A DNA stretch of 64,000 nucleotides. Source: an uncultured Armatimonadota bacterium (lineage in GTDB: Bacteria > Armatimonadota > Fimbriimonadia > Fimbriimonadales > Fimbriimonadaceae). Shown here in pieces: positions 56,257 to 64,000 of the stretch. The stretch spans positions 62,001 through 126,000 of the forward strand of contig CAIYMO010000042.1 of NCBI GenBank assembly GCA_903927345.1, given 5' to 3'. Made by a program: the position numbers and the translations under genes. Under the pieces are notes generated by a model. It had not been told where the DNA came from, did not search any database, and worked only from the letters and a program-made list of their open reading frames with translations. Within the stretch, counting starts at the first letter, position 1, and every line of letters begins with the position of its first letter.

Positions 56257-56475
56257 TGGTTGACAAACCCACTGAATCATTGCCTATAAGTGATGATCAA
56301 ATTTTGGGATGCCACTGCAGCAATCACGGCTTCGCCAACCGTTCGGTTGCCGAGCCATGTGACCAAACCGCCCTCAACCCAGTCTCAAAGCCGCAACGCC
56401 GAACCGGTATCTAATGACTGCCCCCCACTGCCCCATTTTGAGCAGAATTTGAAACCACTTGAACCTAAACTGCCC
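56257..56475 (+). repeat. intergenic repeat, copy B
   Basis: About 219 bp with the same ordered blocks as copy A: GGTTGACAAACCC (56258-56270), CATTGCCTATA and AGTGATGA (to 56296), ACTGCCCCAT (56427-56436) and AAACCACTTGAACCTAAACTGCCC-type sequence (56452-56475). It lies between the transglutaminase-like gene and a convergent glycoside hydrolase gene. No protein or RNA family is recognised. Confidence 0.65.
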
Positions 56476-56483
56476 CTAAAACT

Positions 56484-57506
56484 CTACAGACGCACACGCC
56501 CCGTCAGCCGTCGAAACTCCGCAATCTCCGCCGCATCAAACGGCGTCCCGTCTTGCCGGAACAAGTCGTGGAACCAGACCTTCGGCTCCTCGCCGCCTTC
56601 CTTCGACCCCCAAGGGAAAATCGTGTTCGACTTGCCAGAAACCAGCCCCCAGTTGATCGCCGCCACCCCAGCTGCCTTGAACAAAGCCAAGTGCGTCAGC
56701 ACCCGCGAATTGTTCGTCCGAGCCATCCACTCCGTACAAACCACCGGCCGACCCAACGCCTTCAGCGAAGCAATCTGCCCAGCAAGGGAAGCCGCGTCGT
56801 TGTAGTTATGAAACGTCACCACATCGCTTCGATCCAGCTGAATCTTGTTCAAAGTCTCGTTGCCATACCAAACCCCAACCGACAACGGCTGGGAAGGCCG
56901 AACCTCCTGAGCCCAATCGAAAACCGCGTTCAACAACGGCACCGACTTGAGTTCATAACCCGAGTTCCCCGGCTCGTTGTAAAGGTCCCAAAGATAAACC
57001 CGCTTGTCTTTGCTGAAAGTTCGAAGGATGTCTTGAACGTAAACCTTCAACCTCGGAAACTCCGATTCCGACCGAGCAGAATCCCCCGGCGACCGAACCC
57101 ACCCGCTGTTATGAACCCCCTTCTTTGGCTCGGGCTGCTTTCCAATTTTCGGGTTAGGATTCCAGCAGTCGTCGAAGAACACAAACAGGGGTCGAATCTT
57201 ATGCTTCGAGGCAATTTCCAAGAACGACTTCATTCGCGCCTTGAACCCTTTCGGGTCGGCCTGATAAGCGAGGTCGTGCAGATACACTCGCATCGTATTC
57301 ATGCCGATCTTCTCGGCCCAACCGAGCTCGCGGTCGATGGTCACCGGGTCCCAAGTCTCGGCTTGCCACATTTCGAGCTGATTGATTGCCGTCGAAGGAA
57401 GGAAGTTAGCGCCAACCACCCAAGGCTGTTTGGCTTGCCATTTATTCGCCTGTTCAGCGGTCCATTGGCCACCAAGGACTGCACCCGCAACGATTGCGCT
57501 CATCAT
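56484..57506 (-). CDS. secreted GH5-like glycosidase
   Basis: A 340-residue TIM-barrel glycoside hydrolase with a weak N-terminal signal segment. Seen in order: GANFLPSTAINQLEMWQAETWDPVTIDRELGWAEKIGMNTMRVYLHDL, RPLFVFFDDCWNP, the acid/base Glu in LWDLYNEPGNSGYE, and the nucleophile Glu in VVCTEWMART, followed by INWGLVSGKSNTIFPW. This is a GH5-like (mannanase/beta-glycosidase) arrangement. GATACT ends 6 nt before the ATG with AAGGA between. The natural substrate is unknown. Confidence 0.88.
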   Translation of the reverse strand: MMSAIVAGAVLGGQWTAEQANKWQAKQPWVVGANFLPSTAINQLEMWQAETWDPVTIDRELGWAEKIGMNTMRVYLHDLAYQADPKGFKARMKSFLEIASKHKIRPLFVFFDDCWNPNPKIGKQPEPKKGVHNSGWVRSPGDSARSESEFPRLKVYVQDILRTFSKDKRVYLWDLYNEPGNSGYELKSVPLLNAVFDWAQEVRPSQPLSVGVWYGNETLNKIQLDRSDVVTFHNYNDAASLAGQIASLKALGRPVVCTEWMARTNNSRVLTHLALFKAAGVAAINWGLVSGKSNTIFPWGSKEGGEEPKVWFHDLFRQDGTPFDAAEIAEFRRLTGRVRL

Positions 57507-57530
57507 TCCTTGAGTATCGCACAGGAACGA

Positions 57531-59837
57531 TTAGGCTTCTTCCCAGTCGTCGATGCTGGTGCCCATTTCGTATCTCGGCGCGGCTGATCCCCCGAAGACT
57601 GATTCCAAATCAGCAAGTGCCAACAGCACCTCGCGCGGTCTTGGACCGTCCTTGGCGGCAATAATGCCTCGCGCTTCCATTTCGTCGAGGAGGCGCGATG
57701 CCCGCTGGAAGCCCAAGCGGAATTTGCGCTGAATCATCGAGGTCGAGACCTGGCCGGTCTCCACCGAGTAGCGGACAACTTCTTCCCACATCGGGTCGAC
57801 TTCGCCGCCGAAGTCGCCGGCAGCCTTGACTGGGTCAGCTGACTCAAACTCGGCTGGATCGAAGGCGTAGTTTGGAGCTTCCTGTTCACGCCAGTGCTTA
57901 CAAATCGCCTCGATTTCTGATTCTGCGACGTAACAGCCCTGCACCCGCATCGGCTTTGTGGCGTCAATCGGCATGTACAGCATGTCGCCTCGACCGATGA
58001 GAGCCTCGGCACCCTTGGAGTCGAGGATGGTTCGCGAGTCAATCTGTGACGCAACCGAGAACGCGATTCGTGACGGAATATTTGCTTTAATCGTTCCGGT
58101 GATGACGTCAACTGATGGACGTTGAGTGGCGATGACAAGGTGAATTCCAACCGCTCGAGCCAGTTGGGCAAGTCGCACGATCGAGCCTTCGACGTCCTGC
58201 TTGGCCTGCATCATGAGGTCGGCAAGCTCGTCGATGATGACAACGATGTAAGGGAGCTTGTCGGCGTATGACGCCTTTGCATTCCATCCGTCGATATTGC
58301 GAACACCCTTCTCGCTAAGTAAATCGTAGCGGCGATCCATCTCGGCGCGCACCGCCATGAGAACTCCGGGAGCTTCTTTGACGTCTTTGATGACCGGGCA
58401 CAGAAGGTGCGGAATCTGATCGAACAGCGTTAGTTCGACTCGCTTTGGATCAATCATGACGAGCCGAAGGTCCTTCGGAGTATTTCGCATGAGGAGCGAG
58501 GTGATCAGGGTAGCAAGACCGATCGATTTTCCACTGTTGGTCGCACCTGCGATAAGAAGGTGAGGCATTTTGGTGAGGTCAGCGTAGCGATTAACACCTG
58601 CAACGTCTTTGCCCAGCGCGACGCAGAGGCGCGATGGGTGATCCATGAACTCTTTCGACTCGACGAGTTCGCGAATGTTGACCATTGAGGACTTCGCGTT
58701 GGGAATTTCGAGGCCGATTGCCGCCTTACCGGGAATTGGAGCTTCGACACGAACCATTGTCGCCGCCATGTCCATCGCGATGTTGTCGGCGAGCGAGACA
58801 ATTCGGGCGACCCGAATTCCGGCGCCAAGCTGGATTTCGTAGCGAGTGATCGTCGGACCCGTGGCAACTTCGACGACGTTTGCATCGATGCCGAACTGTT
58901 CGAGAGTGCCTTCAATGGTCTCGATGTTCTGCTGCATTTCCGAAGCCGTTCGTTTGGGCTTTTCTGCTGGCTCGTTCAGTGCAGCAATGGAAGGCAGCTG
59001 GTAGCCCTCCTTAGGAGTAGTGGATTCGATCGAGAATTCGGGGGCTTTCGCACGTTCAGGCTTTGGAGCATCCGAGTGGTCTCGGATAATCGGAACTCTC
59101 TTGACTGGAGGCTCTTCGGCGGGTTCGTCCAAGAATCCTTTCGGCAGCGACTTCTTCCTTGGGTCTTCCTCTTCGGGAAGTGAAACGACGGCTTTCCCGG
59201 CGCGGATTGGCTTCGATGGACGCTCTTCAATTTCGTCTTCAAGGGTTGGCAAAGACGCTCGGTCCCGGAAATCGGTGTAGAGAGCCCGAAGTGGCTTGTC
59301 GAGACACATTACAGTTCCGACTAGGCCGGTGGCAATGCAGGCAACGACCTTACCGATCTCACCGAACAGCGTTGAAAAGAGTGCAGCGACCGCAGCCCCA
59401 ACATATCCGCCGCCCTGAGCGACGGTGGCTGGATCGAAGTAGTCCGCACCGACTGACTTGGCAAGCCCACCGAGCACCGCACAGACGAGGAACGAGACTC
59501 CGAAGGCGGGAATCCACGATCCGGACTTTGAGTGTCCCCGTAAGTAGGTGTATCCCAAAACGGCAAAAGCGGCAGGCATGACCCATGCACCGCGTCCGAA
59601 CAGAAGTCCAAACAGGTCGCGCATGGCACCGCCGACAACACCCGCGTTTCGGGACATTAGGGCGACGACGCATAGTGCGGCTAACGTGAAGAAGCCGATG
59701 CCGACAATATCGTAACGCCGATGGCTCTGCCTGCTCCCAGACTTGTTTCGGGAGGAGGTCGCTTCCTTGCTTCTCGGCTTCCTAGGAGCCGGACTCGAAC
59801 GCCGTTTTGCGCTCACCTTTTTCTCACTTCGCACCAT
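57531..59837 (-). CDS. ftsK: FtsK/SpoIIIE DNA translocase
   Basis: A 768-residue chromosome translocase. A basic N-terminus precedes about 4-5 membrane helices (roughly residues 40-190), an acidic/Pro linker, then the motor: Walker A IAGATNSGKSIGL, Walker B YIVVIIDELADLMM, and the C-terminal winged-helix gamma domain (SVETGQVSTSMIQRKFRLGFQRASRLLDEME) that reads KOPS-like DNA motifs. It clears chromosomal DNA at the division septum. I start at the ATG at 59837, preceded by AGGAG, not at 59858 inside a TATAATG. A single gene, divergent from the AspT-like transporter. Confidence 0.96.
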   Translation of the reverse strand: MVRSEKKVSAKRRSSPAPRKPRSKEATSSRNKSGSRQSHRRYDIVGIGFFTLAALCVVALMSRNAGVVGGAMRDLFGLLFGRGAWVMPAAFAVLGYTYLRGHSKSGSWIPAFGVSFLVCAVLGGLAKSVGADYFDPATVAQGGGYVGAAVAALFSTLFGEIGKVVACIATGLVGTVMCLDKPLRALYTDFRDRASLPTLEDEIEERPSKPIRAGKAVVSLPEEEDPRKKSLPKGFLDEPAEEPPVKRVPIIRDHSDAPKPERAKAPEFSIESTTPKEGYQLPSIAALNEPAEKPKRTASEMQQNIETIEGTLEQFGIDANVVEVATGPTITRYEIQLGAGIRVARIVSLADNIAMDMAATMVRVEAPIPGKAAIGLEIPNAKSSMVNIRELVESKEFMDHPSRLCVALGKDVAGVNRYADLTKMPHLLIAGATNSGKSIGLATLITSLLMRNTPKDLRLVMIDPKRVELTLFDQIPHLLCPVIKDVKEAPGVLMAVRAEMDRRYDLLSEKGVRNIDGWNAKASYADKLPYIVVIIDELADLMMQAKQDVEGSIVRLAQLARAVGIHLVIATQRPSVDVITGTIKANIPSRIAFSVASQIDSRTILDSKGAEALIGRGDMLYMPIDATKPMRVQGCYVAESEIEAICKHWREQEAPNYAFDPAEFESADPVKAAGDFGGEVDPMWEEVVRYSVETGQVSTSMIQRKFRLGFQRASRLLDEMEARGIIAAKDGPRPREVLLALADLESVFGGSAAPRYEMGTSIDDWEEA

Positions 59838-59896
59838 CCTTGTGCTCGCTCCTAACATTATAGACCTGATTTGATTGCTTGGTAAGCTATTCGGTA

Positions 59897-61537
59897 ATGC
59901 CCTGGCTAATCGACCTATTGAAATCGAGCCCTCTGCTGCTCTTGGTCTTGGTCGTCGCGGTTGGATTCCTGCTCGGTCAGATCAAGATTGCAGGTGTTCA
60001 GCTCGGGGTCGCGATGGTGCTATTTGTCGGCATTGCGGTTGGCTCCCTGGATCCGGCGCTGAAGTTACCGGACCTCATCTACTTCTTGGGCCTATCGCTG
60101 TTTGTCTACACCGTCGGGCTTTCGTCGGCACCATCATTCTTCCGTGCGCTGAACCGCCAGGGATTGAGGCAGAGTGGATTAGTTGTCGTTTCGCTCGTCG
60201 CTTCGTTCATCTGCGTCCTGCTGCTCGGAAGGCACTTTGGACTTTCTGGGGGCATTGCTTCGACCGTCTTTTCTGGATCTCTGACCAACGCACCTTCGCT
60301 GGCATCGGCACTGGATACGCTGCGCTCCGGTGGTGCCTCCGAGGCTCAACTTGCGCCGGTGGTTGCGGGCTATGCCATCAGCTATCCCCCGGGGATCCTG
60401 ATTCCCCTGCTCCTGATTCCTTTGTTCCGAGCGATTACCGGCGTAAATCTGAAGGAGGAGGCGAAGACAATTCCGGCCTACCGTCTCATGAGTGAGAAGA
60501 TTGAGGCATTCACGGTTCGAGTCACTCGCGAGGATGCAGTTGGGGTCGAAGTTAAAGTCATTGCCCGTGAACTTGGAAATGCGTTTACATTCGGTCGACG
60601 ACGCCGGGAAGGTCTTGACGAAGTCGTTGCGAGCACGACGACATTTGCAATTGGCGATCTCGTCAGTGTGATTGGGTCTGAGTCACAAGCTCAACGAGTT
60701 GTGGCCCGGATCGGTGAAATGACCGATGTTCATTTGGAGCATGATCGGGAACAGCTCGACTTCCGCCGGGTGATCGTCTCCAATGCAAAAATCGCGGGCC
60801 GACCGCTGTCTGAGCTAAAACTTGCCGAGGAGCATGGGGCGGTCATCACACGCATCAAGCGCGGTGAGTTCGAATTCATTCCAACAGGAGAGACCATTCT
60901 TCAGCTCGGCGACCGTGTTCGTGTCCTGGCGCGGCGAGAAAACCATGAAGGCGTCAGCAAATTCCTCGGCGATAAGCCACGCGGTTTGATGGATGCCGAC
61001 CTTGCATCGCTCGGGCTTGGAATGCTCATTGGGCTTCTTATCGGAGAGATCCCGCTGCCAGCGCCGGGAGGAGCTCACTTTAAGCTCGGATTCGCGGGAG
61101 GTCCGCTTCTTGTCGCACTGGTTCTGGGTCGCATCCAACGTACGGGGCCGATCATTTGGAATATCTCGCACACGGCGAACGCGACTCTCCGCCAATTCGG
61201 GCTAGCGATCTTTGCGGCAGGCGTCGGGCTTAAATCGGGCTATCAGTTTTCGGAGACCCTGCACAGCGGTGCGGCGGTGCCGATGCTGATCGTAGGAGGC
61301 GTGTCGTCGCTCGCCTGCGGAGTCGTCGTTCTCGGCTGGGGCTTTTATGTGATGAAGATCCCCCTCAACACTCTATTTGGCGTCTATGCGGCAGCGCAAA
61401 CTCAGCCAGTTACGCTCGCCTTCTCGGTTGGTCAGACCGGCAACGAACTGCCGTCCACAGCCTATGCGACGTCTTCGCCGTTCGCCACGGTGTTTAAGAT
61501 CATCGCAGCAAATCTATTGCTGACTCTGCTCAAGTAG
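59897..61537 (+). CDS. AspT/YidE-type transporter with two TrkA-C domains
   Basis: A 546-residue membrane protein of the aspartate-alanine antiporter/YidE-YbjL family. Two blocks of about five helices (residues 1-190 and 360-546) flank two RCK_C/TrkA-C domains (about 205-285 and 285-365) with the pattern VKVIARELGNAFTF... and ELKLAEEHGAVITRIKRG. Other family segments are GLSLFVYTVGLSSAPSF and LRQFGLAIFAAGVGLKSG. Substrate could be a dicarboxylate or amino acid, or it may have a different role; this cannot be told. I start at the ATG at 59897, not the TTG at 59879. The 3' end overlaps the convergent CCA-transferase gene by 24 bp. Confidence 0.9.
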   Translation: MPWLIDLLKSSPLLLLVLVVAVGFLLGQIKIAGVQLGVAMVLFVGIAVGSLDPALKLPDLIYFLGLSLFVYTVGLSSAPSFFRALNRQGLRQSGLVVVSLVASFICVLLLGRHFGLSGGIASTVFSGSLTNAPSLASALDTLRSGGASEAQLAPVVAGYAISYPPGILIPLLLIPLFRAITGVNLKEEAKTIPAYRLMSEKIEAFTVRVTREDAVGVEVKVIARELGNAFTFGRRRREGLDEVVASTTTFAIGDLVSVIGSESQAQRVVARIGEMTDVHLEHDREQLDFRRVIVSNAKIAGRPLSELKLAEEHGAVITRIKRGEFEFIPTGETILQLGDRVRVLARRENHEGVSKFLGDKPRGLMDADLASLGLGMLIGLLIGEIPLPAPGGAHFKLGFAGGPLLVALVLGRIQRTGPIIWNISHTANATLRQFGLAIFAAGVGLKSGYQFSETLHSGAAVPMLIVGGVSSLACGVVVLGWGFYVMKIPLNTLFGVYAAAQTQPVTLAFSVGQTGNELPSTAYATSSPFATVFKIIAANLLLTLLK

Positions 61538-62875
61538 CCAGGACCTAGCCGATTCCACGTTCGTTACGTTGCCTTCCAGTACTGCTTCGACGAGCCGAGT
61601 CTTCCACTCTCCGACCGCCTTGCCGGGTTCTAGCTGGAGCAATTGCATGATCTCTTCACCGGAAAGCGGACTTTCAAGTGACTCAACAGGCGTCTCGATT
61701 AACGCCTGTGCCACGCGTTGGCGAAATTCGGAAAGCGGGGTCGGATCCTTGTGCCCGAGTCGGTCCGCCTCACACAGGTCTAGAAATCGTTCGAGTTGGT
61801 TGCCCATGTCCCGAATCAATCGACGGATCGCCGCCTTGCCGAACTGATTCGCAGAACTCAGCCGCATATGGTTCTCGACCAGGAAGGCAACTTCTTCGGA
61901 CATGTCGTTGGGGACCTTCAAGCGTTTCAACGCCAGCCTTGCAACCTTGGCTCCTTCGTGGTCATGTCCATAAAAGTGGACCTCTCCAGGTTCGGGTTCC
62001 GTTCGGGTTTGGGGTTTTGCGACGTCGTGAAACAGAGACGCTAGGACGGTGACGAGATCAACAGGCTCTGACCGACGAGCTGCCAGCGCATGAACATTCC
62101 CTACCACCGCACGCGTGTGGTCCCAGGCGTCTAAGTGGTGCCACTTCCCTTGCTCACAACCTTTGAGGGAGATGAACTCGGGGAGGAACATTTGAAGCAA
62201 TCCAAGTTCTCGAAGGTCCTCGAGAGCAGCTTCTGCAGCGGGGTGGAGCATCATCTTGAATAGCTCATCCCGAATACGCTCGGCTGAAATGATTTCAAGC
62301 CTTGGCGCGGATTTTCGGATAGCCTCTGCTAATCCGTCAGCATACGAAAATCCAAAACGGTGCCGAAATCTGACGGCGCGAAGCATTCTCAACGGATCAT
62401 CGTGGAACGTTTTTCGGGGTTCAAGGGGGGTCCGAAGCACACCGGCTTGTAGGTCAGACACACCAGCCCCAAGCGGGTCAACCAACGACCAATCCGAGAG
62501 GGAGCGCATGAGTGTATTGACCGTAAAGTCTCTTCGCTCTGCATCATCGCGCAGCGTTCCCGGTTCGACGCTAGGTTTGCGAGATCGAGAGGCGTATGAC
62601 TCTTTGCGAGTACGCACAACCTCAATTTTCTGCCCGCAGATCGAGATCATTGCGGTTCCAAACCGCTCGTAAACTACCGGGTAGAAGTCACAGACCCCTC
62701 GATCCCAGAGCAGTTGAACCAGTGTCGCTGAGGGCCCCGTCGTCACCAAATCAAGATCATCCGAACCGGGAAGGCCGAGGATTTCGTCGCGGACCGCACC
62801 TCCCACCAAAAAGACGTCGCCCTCGAACGGCGTTCCGACGATACACGACCGGACAATTTCGAGGGCGGGATGCAT
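61514..62875 (-). CDS. cca: CCA-adding enzyme/poly(A) polymerase family, HD domain
   Basis: A 453-residue class II nucleotidyltransferase. The active-site block is VFLVGGAVRDEILGLPGSDDLDLVT with the GGxVRD and DxD motifs. RRDFTVNTLM and the ARG/arginine-rich RMLRAVRFRHRFGF follow. A C-terminal HD domain (LFHDVAKPQTRT, FYGHDHEGA) resembles the HD form of bacterial CCA enzymes. It should add or repair tRNA 3' CCA ends, although poly(A) polymerase activity cannot be excluded. The start at 62875 lies 2 bases after the NYN gene stop; the TTG at 62881 overlaps it. Confidence 0.9.
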   Translation of the reverse strand: MHPALEIVRSCIVGTPFEGDVFLVGGAVRDEILGLPGSDDLDLVTTGPSATLVQLLWDRGVCDFYPVVYERFGTAMISICGQKIEVVRTRKESYASRSRKPSVEPGTLRDDAERRDFTVNTLMRSLSDWSLVDPLGAGVSDLQAGVLRTPLEPRKTFHDDPLRMLRAVRFRHRFGFSYADGLAEAIRKSAPRLEIISAERIRDELFKMMLHPAAEAALEDLRELGLLQMFLPEFISLKGCEQGKWHHLDAWDHTRAVVGNVHALAARRSEPVDLVTVLASLFHDVAKPQTRTEPEPGEVHFYGHDHEGAKVARLALKRLKVPNDMSEEVAFLVENHMRLSSANQFGKAAIRRLIRDMGNQLERFLDLCEADRLGHKDPTPLSEFRQRVAQALIETPVESLESPLSGEEIMQLLQLEPGKAVGEWKTRLVEAVLEGNVTNVESARSWLLEQSQQ

Positions 62876-62877
62876 TG

Positions 62878-63798
62878 TCAATCGAAGTCTGGGTTGTGCT
62901 CTTGGACGTCTGGGTGATCCCAGTTGACCAACAGAACCGAATAATCGTGAGGCTCGCCCCGACGCTTCTCGACTTTCACGACGCCGGCCATTTCGAGATT
63001 CGTAACGATTGCCTTTCGCTCGTATTCGGCGAGATGCTGAAGCTCGTTTCGCAGCTTGTTCAGATACGGCGAGAACCAGACTTCCGGCTTGTCCTTGAAG
63101 TTGTGGAGCATGACCTCAAGTGCGATGAGCATGTTCTTGTCTTCGATGCGTTGTGGGCGCTCGAATTGAACCTTCTTCATCTTGCCAACGGCTCGCGCTT
63201 CGGCAATCTGTTCGGCTCGCTCGTTGCTCGCTTCGCGCTGGACAGCGATCGCTTCGCTGAGTCGCTCTCGACCAACTTCTAGCTCGCTCATGGCGACCTT
63301 TCCGAGGAGTGAGAAGGCGTCAATGTAGCCGTCGCCGACGAGGGTGAGGAGGTCTCCCGAGATGTTTTCCTTGAAGGCGACCACTTGCACTGTTTTAGCG
63401 TGCTTGCGCAGGTGTTGAAGTACCGGGATGTAGTCGCGATCGCCCGCCATTAAGACGAAAGTATCGATCTCGTTTCGGGTGTACATCGTCTCCATCACGT
63501 CGATGCACAGCCGCATGTCGGCGGCATTCTTGTGCTCAGTCCCGACGACGTTTCGAGTTTCGACGCCGAGGAGGAAAAGCTGTCCTTGAGCGTTCACTTC
63601 AACCTGTTCGAAGTCCGCATAGGCGTACTGCACGATACACATCGTGCCGTGTTCTTCATTCAGGGTCTTTCGCAGATTTTGGACTAGTTCGAGGAGGATA
63701 TCTTGGGTTCGCTCAGCATCAATTGTTCGTTTACGAAGGTAGTGATAGATGTTTTCGAAATCGATGTAGAGTGCAGCATAAGTCTTATTTATCTTCAT
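62878..63798 (-). CDS. NYN domain (LabA/DUF88-like) PIN-fold protein
   Basis: A 306-residue protein. The N-terminal 165 residues are a NYN/PIN-like nuclease domain with the acidic residues in ALYIDFENIYHYL (Asp13/Asn15 region), KNAADMRLCIDVMETMY and FVLMAGDRDYIPVLQHL. All the usual Asp positions are present, so RNase activity is plausible. The rest is helical, with segments like LQHLAEYERKAIVTNLEMAGVVKVEKRRG that resemble a winged-helix/OST-HTH-type RNA-binding part. It is followed by the CCA gene, an RNA-processing neighbour. AGGGA lies 5 nt before the ATG. Confidence 0.92.
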   Translation of the reverse strand: MKINKTYAALYIDFENIYHYLRKRTIDAERTQDILLELVQNLRKTLNEEHGTMCIVQYAYADFEQVEVNAQGQLFLLGVETRNVVGTEHKNAADMRLCIDVMETMYTRNEIDTFVLMAGDRDYIPVLQHLRKHAKTVQVVAFKENISGDLLTLVGDGYIDAFSLLGKVAMSELEVGRERLSEAIAVQREASNERAEQIAEARAVGKMKKVQFERPQRIEDKNMLIALEVMLHNFKDKPEVWFSPYLNKLRNELQHLAEYERKAIVTNLEMAGVVKVEKRRGEPHDYSVLLVNWDHPDVQEHNPDFD

Positions 63799-63818
63799 AG
63801 AATCCCTATATGATGGAA

Positions 63819-63856
63819 CATTCCCCTCTTCCTACGTCGGGATGAAGAGGGGAATG
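63819..63856. terminator. 13-bp hairpin between the arabinofuranosidase and NYN genes
   Basis: CATTCCCCTCTTC (63819-63831) and its exact complement (63844-63856) enclose 12 bases. It begins 7 bases after the minus-strand stop at 63863. No strong T tract follows, but it is the likely terminator of the gene entering from the right. Confidence 0.7.
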
Positions 63857-63862
63857 AGGGAT

Positions 63863-64000
63863 TTACCGAAGAGGAACTCGTATGATGCCTAGGGAGTAGG
63901 GTTTTGCCGTGTACACGAGCTTTCCGTCGGTGTAGTTGAGGGTGCTTCGCTTCGGTGCAACGTTGGTTGGCTTGTCTAGCGTGTTCTCCGCCATCGGGTC
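63863..64000 (-). CDS. C-terminal end of a probable alpha-L-arabinofuranosidase (GH51), truncated by window
   Basis: The last 45 codons of a minus-strand gene that begins beyond the right edge, ending in TAA at 63863-63865. The visible residues include DPMAENTLDKPTNVAPK and then TAKPYSLGIIRVPLR. This fits the C-terminal beta domain of GH51 alpha-L-arabinofuranosidases, which end with N-x-x-x-x-P-x-x-V-x-P and a final hydrophobic strand. Too short for certainty, but the carbohydrate context suits it. Confidence 0.6.
   Translation of the reverse strand, partial: DPMAENTLDKPTNVAPKRSTLNYTDGKLVYTAKPYSLGIIRVPLR

Noticed and set aside
56553-57587. 344-codon plus-strand frame opposite the GH5-like gene
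   Set aside because: The minus-strand frame carries catalytic motifs; this one is Arg/Pro/Leu-rich and typical of G+C-biased antisense frames.
1-64000. CRISPR array, insertion sequence, integrase or prophage
   Set aside because: I saw no regularly spaced repeats, transposase, integrase or phage structural genes.

Overview
The window looks like a chromosomal segment of a free-living, moderately G+C-rich bacterium. I would place it tentatively in Armatimonadota (Fimbriimonadia-like), with no database search to back that. The hints are DUF1559-style prepilin-like proteins, a PEP-CTERM protein, many secreted glycoside hydrolases, and -10 hexamers that often sit only 6-11 nt before the start codon, which suggests many leaderless mRNAs. 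There is no CRISPR array, insertion sequence, rRNA operon or prophage. One tRNA (Ala, UGC) is present. Genes lie on both strands in short, tightly overlapping operons, and several tail-to-tail pairs overlap at their stop codons.

Layout. 1-8.9 kb: a membrane protein, a DUF485/acetate-type symporter pair, an SRPBCC-ArsR operon with palindromic operators, an LLM oxidoreductase, an M20 amidohydrolase and lepA. 8.9-12.2 kb (minus): a sugar-catabolic operon of aldolase, Gfo/Idh/MocA dehydrogenase and PfkB kinase. 12.2-16.6 kb: a CobW GTPase, a CsoR-type copper sensor, two prepilin-like proteins, a PEP-CTERM protein and a thioredoxin; CsoR-like G/C-tract operators recur here. 16.6-24.5 kb: housekeeping and central metabolism (cysS, glpX, carbonic anhydrase plus SulP transporter, XRE-cupin and GNAT genes, pyrG).

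24.6-29.5 kb (minus): a coupled operon of ECF sigma factor, zinc-finger anti-sigma factor, TPR-CHAT caspase-like protein and secreted subtilase, a candidate regulated proteolytic signalling or conflict module. 29.7-39.3 kb: a GT4 and GH130 pair, then a LacI-controlled carbohydrate operon (GH5, SDR, ThuA-like, SDR), a secreted protein with a paralogue at 53 kb, and a CrtA-like/DUF4166 pair. 39.3-47.9 kb: tRNA-Ala, a GH106 rhamnosidase, a GH39 gene broken by one in-frame stop, isocitrate dehydrogenase, a small HTH protein and a DUF885 peptidase.

48.0-52.6 kb: a lower-G+C four-gene operon of GHKL (MutL/MORC-like) ATPase, unknown protein, DUF6339-like protein and C5-cytosine methyltransferase. 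This is my main candidate for an undescribed defence or DNA-modification system. A roughly 220-260 bp intergenic repeat follows this operon and recurs after a low-G+C transglutaminase-like gene at 56.2 kb. 53.0-64.0 kb: a secreted paralogue, small accessory genes, peptidase E, a GH5-like gene, ftsK/spoIIIE, an AspT-type transporter, a CCA-adding/poly(A) polymerase family enzyme, a NYN-domain protein and the C-terminal end of a probable alpha-L-arabinofuranosidase running off the right edge.
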